Below, piece after piece: positions 57,590-64,000 of a DNA stretch of 64,000 bases. The stretch covers positions 124,001 to 188,000 of the forward strand of contig WHVD01000131.1 in assembly GCA_015178975.1 (NCBI GenBank). Reading direction: 5' to 3'. Positions within the stretch are counted from its first letter, which is position 1. Each line of letters begins with the position of its first letter. The notes under the pieces are model-generated. The model ran no database searches. It was given only the letters and a program-made list of their open reading frames with translations, and was not told the DNA's origin. The translations under genes and the position numbers were made by a program. The stretch is from Hysterangium stoloniferum (lineage: Eukaryota; Basidiomycota; Agaricomycetes; Hysterangiales; Hysterangiaceae).

Positions 57590-57850
57590 TGACGCAATCC
57601 ATCCAAGAGATCACCCCGGTCCTCACCAGTCGGGCCCCTCAACGTGGCAAAATGTTTCAGGGATACCTTCTCGAGAAAAGGCGTCCGGGTGCATTTTATT
57701 GGGGTTTGGTACAATCAATTACCTCGTTCCGTCATCTCTATTAATAATGACCGCTGTGGATTATTAGGGATACCGTCTCTTCCATCGGGATTGTGAGAGG
57801 CCCAAATCTTCGGAAAGCACTCTGCGCGCAGACGATCACTGGTCATTCAA
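57590..57850 (+). pseudogene. DUF2235 (T6SS phospholipase-like alpha/beta hydrolase) fragment
   Basis: FRDTFSRKGVRVHFIGVW ends at a donor (gtacaatc); the intron ends GGATTATTAG near 57,770. It joins in frame (TG|G = Trp) to DTVSSIGIVRGPNL. VHFIGVWDTVSSIG is the conserved block of DUF2235 proteins. The upstream nucleophile motif (GFSRGA) and the downstream His region are absent, so only one block of the domain survives. Confidence 0.6.
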
Positions 57851-57996
57851 CCAAGTTAAACTTGGACCATAGCAAGAAAAGTACCAGACCACAACGTAGA
57901 CTACATTCAATACAGTAACTATCCTGAATGTCCAACGATTACAGTAATCATCGCCAACATGTCACCCACATACACTTGACAGAATTTCTTTGTCTT

Positions 57997-60935
57997 CTAC
58001 AGCGTGCCCCTTACATAATCCAAATACGTCTCACATCCCACTATCTCCCATCCCAGCGGATGAACTTTGTCCCGGAGGTACGTGCAAATTGAGCCTGTGA
58101 GGGCAAACGATCCAGTTTTGGAGCACCTAGTGGAGGTGGTATATCCCGGTGCAATACCCCTCTCATCGCAGCTTCTAATCCTACGTTTAAGAAAGGATAA
58201 GTCCCCCGGTTCATTGATGCCGCCGAAATCCGCAAGCAAGGAGCATTGTATTGTCGAGTACGATCACTGTCAGAAAACGTGGAAGAGAAGCTAGTTGTTT
58301 CCACACCAAGATCCATAGAAATAGAAATCCATGGAAGGCCATTTTCAAGATCAATCTCGGTGTTAGTCCTTTGGATATAGGAAACATCCGCTTGGTCCCG
58401 CATCCTTTGATTTTTATCAGAAATACAGACATGCGAAAAATTATTCGTGCCCTTCTTGCGAATAATTATAAGCTCATCGATAAGAGGTTGTAGATGGGCA
58501 CATTGTACAGCACATGTACGGAAGTACAAACGCTTGGCGAATTCATCCGCGCTGCTCGTCAGAAAATAATATGACTCAGTGCTCAACAATCCTTGCAGGC
58601 AGTCAACTCACCTAACAGAGCCATCAAATGGCGCAATGGGCTTCTGCATACTTATCCAATGTGAAAAGTTTACCTCGTAATCATTGAACGTTTGTCGTGC
58701 CCTGAGATTTTGCTCCACGTCTGTCGGCCACGCTCTTTCCCCCAAACAGCCTTGTTAGCCACTCGTTAACAGGTATAGCTGAGCAGTAACGCAAATGTCC
58801 GTCTTCCACTTTTGGCGTATCCGTGAAACGCATCCCAGTGCAAGATCGACTGAGATAATGGTCTTTGGCGAATAGCAACAGTAGTCTGCATACGAGTTCG
58901 CCATTTTTACCTACATCTATCATCCACTCTCAATTTTGTTATTGAGGTGAATAATACCTTTGGAAGAACAAGGTCAGATTCCCACATCACATCCGCCGCT
59001 GCATATAAAAGAAGCGGCTCTGAAGAATAGCACGTTTCTTTCCAACATCGGTCCTCTGTCACGGAGATACAGAAGCGCATATGACTGGCCACGGACGTCT
59101 CCACGTACTCGACCGTCTCGGGGTGCCCAAACACTACGTCCAAGGCGAATCGTTGCGAAACTAGTGCAAGCGAACATGCCGCCTTTGTATTATCATAATC
59201 GTGCGCCAACATCAGCTTCTGTTTAGTTACTGTTACAAGTTCCGAAATCGGAGCGCACGCGTTCATCGTAGACCATCTGTATATAGACATGAGATAAATC
59301 CCATCGTGGTGTTGTCCCACTCACAAAGGATGTCCAAACCCACTTATGTGATTAACATCGTTCAACACAGGCCAGCTGTCAGAGTCTAGACTGAACTTTG
59401 GTGCTGATTGATCGAAACCCAATTTAGTAAACGGCCTAAATAAGAGCTCGCCTCCAACCGAGACCCGCAAAGATGGATCTACCAACATCAGCATATAACT
59501 CTTAGTTCATCGATATATTTCAAACCAAATAGGAAGCATTCTGACGTACGAATTTTGCTTGGAGCCGCGAAGTCGGCTATTCGCGAATTAGTTGAAGCGA
59601 AAACCGCCCAAATTGGGTATCTATCCGCATTAGAATATATACTGATGGCACGACAAATTATGTCCGCTGTGATATATTTCTTATCCTGACTCCCTTTCTC
59701 GTCTCGAAGAATAGCAGCCTCATCAAAACCCAACACAACTTTCATCTCGGGGTCCGTTGCACCGGGAGTAGCGTTAGGTAGCAAACCCTTGATGACATTA
59801 ACAAGTGACTTGTAAGCACCCGTCATCACTTCTTTTCCCGAAAACGCCAATCCAGCGTCCTTGGCCGGCTCCGGACCTGAACCAGGCCCCACGCTTTCGC
59901 AATTATCTGACAAGGAAAGATTCCTCATCTCTAATGTATTGTATATCTACATATTTTGGGTTTCAGAACCAGTGACCGAACTTTGTTGACTTGAACGTGC
60001 ATGATCGAACATATTCTGTACCTTTGCAAAGAATTCCCTTAGCCTCGGCGCAAATGAACCGAACTCCTTCTGCCAAGCCCCTACGCACTGTGAGAAGGTG
60101 ATTCGACCGTGATCATCACATTTTGTTGTGCAAATATCGTGGATTGTACTCTCCAGTGTTTTGAAAACTGACGTGAAAAATGCGCTGCAACGACTCTCGC
60201 GTTCTCAGCAGATAGCAAATTAGCAGGAATGTCGTCCCGAGGCGGAAATCCTTTATCAGTGATATCCCGCAAAGTCATATGTACCACAAATACATCGTTT
60301 TTTTCCGAGCTAGACATCACGTAAAAGCACGTTATAACCTTGTTCAATAGTATAAAGAGTACCTCTGAAATCAGACGTGATTTTCCTGTACCCGAGCTCT
60401 GAACAATCGACAGATACAGCCCATAATACGCCTTATTATCTTGGTGAGCAGTTAAAAACCGCTCGAAGAAATCCAGGGTGTAAAGCTCGAAAGCTTGCAG
60501 AGGATCTGAGACATATTTCGCTTCCACAAACTGTTGACCAATAGAGGTTTCTGAAGGCGGTTCAGCGAAAAATTGTTTCAGAATACGCAGCTGTTATGCA
60601 AAAAATAAATTACCTTGTCCATCCGAAGAACTCCATCTGATTTGAGTCGATACCTGGCGTTGATATATAACCGCTTGAGGCGACCCGGATGTGGTTTACT
60701 CACAGGTTGAAACATCTCTAATATTAGTGTAAGGGAAATAAGGACAAATCACGCAAGAGAAATACACTAGAAACTTACCAAGGCTCCGAATCTCTGAAAA
60801 CGATTCTTTTTGTAAACATTCGCCCAATAAGTCGAAGAGCTCATCGTTCTCGACGATACACTTGCGAACATGGTCAGCGTTTTTAAGGTCGGGCAGGAGA
60901 GGTGGATTAGCCGTTTCCGCAATTTTTCCCAGTAG
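57997..60935 (-). pseudogene. second NTPase-nuclease (Crinkler-type) family gene, interrupted
   Basis: Read on the minus strand it begins, without an ATG I can find, with LGKIAETANPPLLPDL and RKCIVENDELFDLLGECLQK. This and the first intron closely match exon 1 of the 46.9-kb gene. The continuation is a different subfamily: FELYTLDFFERFLTAHQD, Walker A-like SGTGKSRL, VHMTLRDITDKGFPPRDD, Walker B-like VVLGFDEAAIL, AVFASTNSRIADFA, then SLALVSQRFALDVVFGHPET and AIPVNEWLTRLFG. The C-terminal region (GLPWISISMDLG, YLRDKVHPLGWEIVGCETYL) ends near 57,997. The frame appears interrupted in a few places, although undetected short introns could explain some. I treat it as a fossil gene. Partial copies lie at 22.2-23.3 and 11.6-11.85 kb. 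Confidence 0.6.
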
Positions 60936-61648
60936 GGGGATAACACCTACACCTATGCACCTTCCCCATCTGGTCTGTGTCGACTCATTGGATCCTCCTA
61001 CCAGTTCTCTCTGGCTTCAGAACACCCACTGGATAATCTGTTTGTATTTTAAACGTAAGTAGATCTTAAAGTATATGGTCTCAGTTTTTCCACACCCACC
61101 TTGTCCCGGGGTACATGGTACATGTTAGCAATGTGATCCCCAGTGCAATGTGATCCCTTGCAACATCCGAGGATACCAGGTGGTATATCAAGGCAAAGCT
61201 CGCCAACAAATTTAAAAGGCGTATGAACTGGACCTGAAAGAGGATTGTTAGAAGAAAATAGCAGAGATTTGGGGATGAGTCCCTTTGTAGAAGGCATGCA
61301 TATGAGGTCAAATCAGGGACCAAAAGAGAAAAGAACTGAACCAACGAAAAAAAGAATGGCAAAATAGCATGTGTTGAGTGTGCATGCATGGAAGTGAGGT
61401 GGAAGCGATATACAGATAGAGGCCCCCAGCTTTGAAGAAGTTACGGCTGGAAACCAGAAGATTCTAATCGGGCCCGCTGGTCATACTCGCAAAGTGAAAC
61501 AACATGGTGCAAGGCATTTATAGATTGGAATCTCGCAAGCAGTGGTATATACATTCTCCTTTTCATCGCCCTCGCCCCTCTCTCTATCTCTCTCCCCTAG
61601 GTTTATAATCCCCCAACCTTTAACTTTGTCCCTTTCTTCACACCATCA
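60936..61648. other. spacer, promoter side of the zinc-cluster gene
   Basis: No gene recognised. A pyrimidine-rich tract (TCTCTCTATCTCTCTCCCC, about 61,580-61,600) lies 50-70 bp before the next ATG, a common feature of fungal core promoters. Confidence 0.4.
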
Positions 61649-63736
61649 ATGGATGCATGTGCCACTCTCAACCCTTATCACCGCCCATCGTGGGCCTGCA
61701 CTCACTGTCGCCATGAAAGGACACAGTGCTATGAAGAGAGGCCCTGCAGCACATGCAGAAATAAGGGAAGGGTTCAGATATGTATGCACAGATGGATGTT
61801 AGGGATGTAAACAAAGGAAACTAGTGTGAGTTCTATCCCCAACTCTCTGACCTTTCATACTCTGTCCATACTCACCCACATGTACACAGATGTGATGGCA
61901 ACAAACCCTGTTCCCCCTGCGCAAAAAAGGGCATAACATGTATCCTGCTTTCTCCTCGTGTCCCAGCCCGTCGGGCCAAACCAAAGCAGGTCGTCCCTCC
62001 GTCCCGCCAATCCACTATCCTCCCGCATCCCTCTTCCCCTCTCACCCTCCTCCAAAACCGTATCAACCACCTGACAAAATCTGTGACTCGTGCAAAAATG
62101 AGGGTACTGTTTGCAATGGCGAATTGCCCTGCTCACGCTGCACAATGCATGGCACTCGATGTATTTTTCCCTTAGCATCCGGATCAATACCACGTTGTGC
62201 GTCCTGTCGCCAGCTGAATATCAAGTGCGAGAGGGCACGGCTGTGTGATAATTGCTTGTATTCAGGGACGGAGTGTATAGACAACCCACGCAAAGGGAAG
62301 GGCCAGAGCTTGAGGGGGAAACGGGCCTGCGCTAGTTGCCGTGCGGACAATGTCCAGTGCGAGGTTGAGTGCGTTTTTGCGTTCAGTTTGCTTCATTCGC
62401 ATATTCACAGTTTGTTCTTTTTCACAGCCGGCCTTGCAAGCGTTGTGTGAAGAGGAAGATTCAGTGCACTGACCCATGTAGGGCTTGTGGATGCCAGGTG
62501 CCCAGATGCATGTCCTGCGTGGAGTCGTCTGGTGGCACTCACCATCACTATCAGGAGAGTCCGGCCGAAGCGTCGACGAGCTCGTCTTTACAAGGTAACG
62601 TTTGTGCTGTGCTATTTAATGTATAGTTCTCATCGCTGAACTCGACCACTAGACAAAGCCACACCCACGTCGCCGTCGTCACCTCTGGAGTCCCCTCTAT
62701 CCCCCTATTCACGTCAAAGCCCCCATAATCACGCAGCTGTATGTGTTCCCGACCCCGATTCACACAACAGCGGTTCACAAGGTGCGTTGTACGCTGTTTA
62801 TTAGTTTCATTCTCTATAATGACCTGCAAACCAGGTCACAACCCTCCTACTCCCACACCGTCCCCATCCCCAGTGTTCTCGATACAGCCCTCTCTATCTC
62901 AGCTGCACTCTACTTCCCTTCGTGATCGCAATACAATATTGCATATGGCCACTCCCACTTTGGACCCACAAGGTATGGGTTTGTACTCGGAAGGTAAGAT
63001 ATTCCATGTTTACTATATTCTATTGTTGCTAACCCCCCATTAGACCATGAGGAGTCTCCTAGGTCACCAATGTCGCCATTGTCACCTCATTCTCTTCAAG
63101 TACCCACAACCGCCTCGCTTTATCATACAACGCCAGGTCCTGTCGAGCCACGCTCCTACTCTGAGGGTATGTTGTGCTTAGCTGACTACTATTTTCTCTC
63201 ATCGCTGAGATGCCAATTAGGCAATGCACAGCGTCTTGTGTCACTGCCATCTTGTTATCCATCTCAAAGGCGGCACTCTGGCTTGTATGATCCTCGAATG
63301 GAGTCAGATGAATCTGCACCTATTCTCAGCCCATTAAGGAAGCATTCGCATCCCCAAGGTGTGTATTTTACTGTTCAAGAAAGTCTTTTTCTTTTTGTCA
63401 TTGAATAATTCCCTAGATGAAGCGTCAACCGTGTCCTCCTCCTTATCTCATCCCCCCCAAACCAACCCTACCACCTTGTCGTCTCACTCCACGACCTCGA
63501 GTATGGACCCACTCACCCACCATCCTTATTATGGTGACACCTTCCACCATGACCTTGGCACAGCATTGGGCTCCCAGCCCCTCCAAAGGAGCTTACCCTT
63601 CACCAGCCCTCTGACAAGACCTCAGGCTGTCGACGAGCCTCGAAAAGTAACGCTCCCGTCTTTTGCCGAAACTTTCCCGGAATTCGTTGGATCCTCGTTG
63701 AGGGTTGGAGGTCATGTTATTTTGTATCCTGGCTAG
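61649..63736 (+). CDS. multi-Zn2Cys6-cluster protein with Ser/Thr/Pro-rich tail
   Basis: Three perfect Zn2Cys6 clusters (C-x2-C-x6-C-x5-C-x2-C-x6-C) lie in tandem at 62,082-62,162 (CDSCKNEGTVC...), 62,196-62,276 (CASCRQLNIKC...) and 62,328-62,467 (CASCRADNVQC | RPCKRCVKRKIQC), the last split by an intron 62,369-62,427. Two more cluster-like segments precede them: CTHCRHERTQCYEERPC after the ATG at 61,649, and CKQRKL plus CDGNKPCSPCAKKGITC across an intron ending CACAG. A Cys-rich piece (CRACGCQVPRCMSC) follows. Frames between segments 1-2 and 2-3 do not join simply, so the 5' end may have extra introns or be damaged. The 3' half is Ser/Pro/His-rich over at least five small exons, all with phase-1 introns (caa g|gt, gag g|gt), ending GGHVILYPG at 63,736. 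Zn2Cys6 modules normally bind DNA, one per protein; I see no fungal-TF middle domain, so its role is open. Confidence 0.65.
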
Positions 63737-64000
63737 AGAGCCGGGCTCTTTGTTTTCTTGCTTTCCTGTTGATCGCTTTCCAAAGTTGTTTTCATTAGCA
63801 TTCAGGATGACATGACAAAATACTTATTTAGACTCAGTTTTTTATTTTTATAATTGTATGATTAGAATCACGTCAGTCGTCCAAAAAAGTATAGTAGGAA
63901 CAATACTTTCCATACGTTACTAATATTTCATTAGTTGGAAATACACTCTAATAATTAATAAAACTGCTTCAGAGATGTACAGAAATGGAACAGGCGTTGT
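63737..64000. other. 3' flank of the zinc-cluster gene
   Basis: AT-rich sequence with possible polyadenylation context (TTATTTTTATAATTG). No gene seen. Confidence 0.35.

Noticed and set aside
61049-61297. Hydrophobin-like Cys-rich frame (CLDIPPGILGCCKGSHC)
   Set aside because: The eight-Cys hydrophobin spacing is not met and there is no signal peptide or splice support.

Overview
The window looks like a repeat-rich, gene-poor accessory region of a filamentous basidiomycete (Agaricomycetes) genome. The evidence is very short phase-conserved introns (about 45-65 bp with GT..AG and CTRAY-like branch sites), a DUF6535 membrane protein, a Crinkler-type NTPase-nuclease family, a Tnp2-like CACTA transposon, and remnants of a Ppo-type fatty-acid oxygenase, an ABCG transporter, an HNH protein and a DUF2235 protein. 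I do not name a species.

Layout. 1-1.45 kb is AT-rich and empty apart from one arm of a foldback element. 1.45-7.86 kb (minus strand) holds two HEAT-repeat genes. Their bodies are tandem arrays of a 166-bp unit made of one 117-bp exon (exactly one 39-residue HEAT repeat) plus one 49-bp intron, 31 units in all. 7.98-9.6 kb is a two-exon DUF6535 gene. 10-18 kb is a graveyard: a tRNA-like sequence, CpG-poor fragments of NTPase and helicase genes, a 371-bp satellite array containing a solo LTR, and a deleted Ppo gene. 18-29 kb has one unrecognised gene, a truncated NTPase copy, a minisatellite and a truncated CACTA transposon. 29-36.4 kb is nested repeats: a GA-rich minisatellite, two foldback elements, a second solo LTR, a TIR element and a nearly identical inverted copy of 12.8-14.5 kb. 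36.4-43.2 kb has two arrays of a 72-bp palindrome-centred repeat flanking a broken ABCG gene.

46.9-50.1 kb is the best complete gene: a seven-exon, 952-residue NTPase-nuclease protein of Crinkler type. Parts of its first exon recur at 51.4 kb and 60.8 kb joined to other sequence, so 5' modules seem to be shuffled. 51.6-55.9 kb is CpG-poor and mostly unassigned. 56-57.8 kb has HNH and DUF2235 relics. 58-60.9 kb is a second, interrupted NTPase-family gene. 61.6-63.7 kb encodes a protein with at least three perfect Zn2Cys6 clusters in a row and an S/T/P-rich tail spread over small phase-1 exons.

Two themes recur. CpG-poor copies sit beside CpG-retaining paralogs, with differences mostly of the CG to TG/CA type, which suggests cytosine methylation and deamination (or a RIP-like process). 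Many units also amplify in tandem: an exon plus its intron, palindromes, and zinc clusters. All gene models come from reading the sequence; no database search was run.
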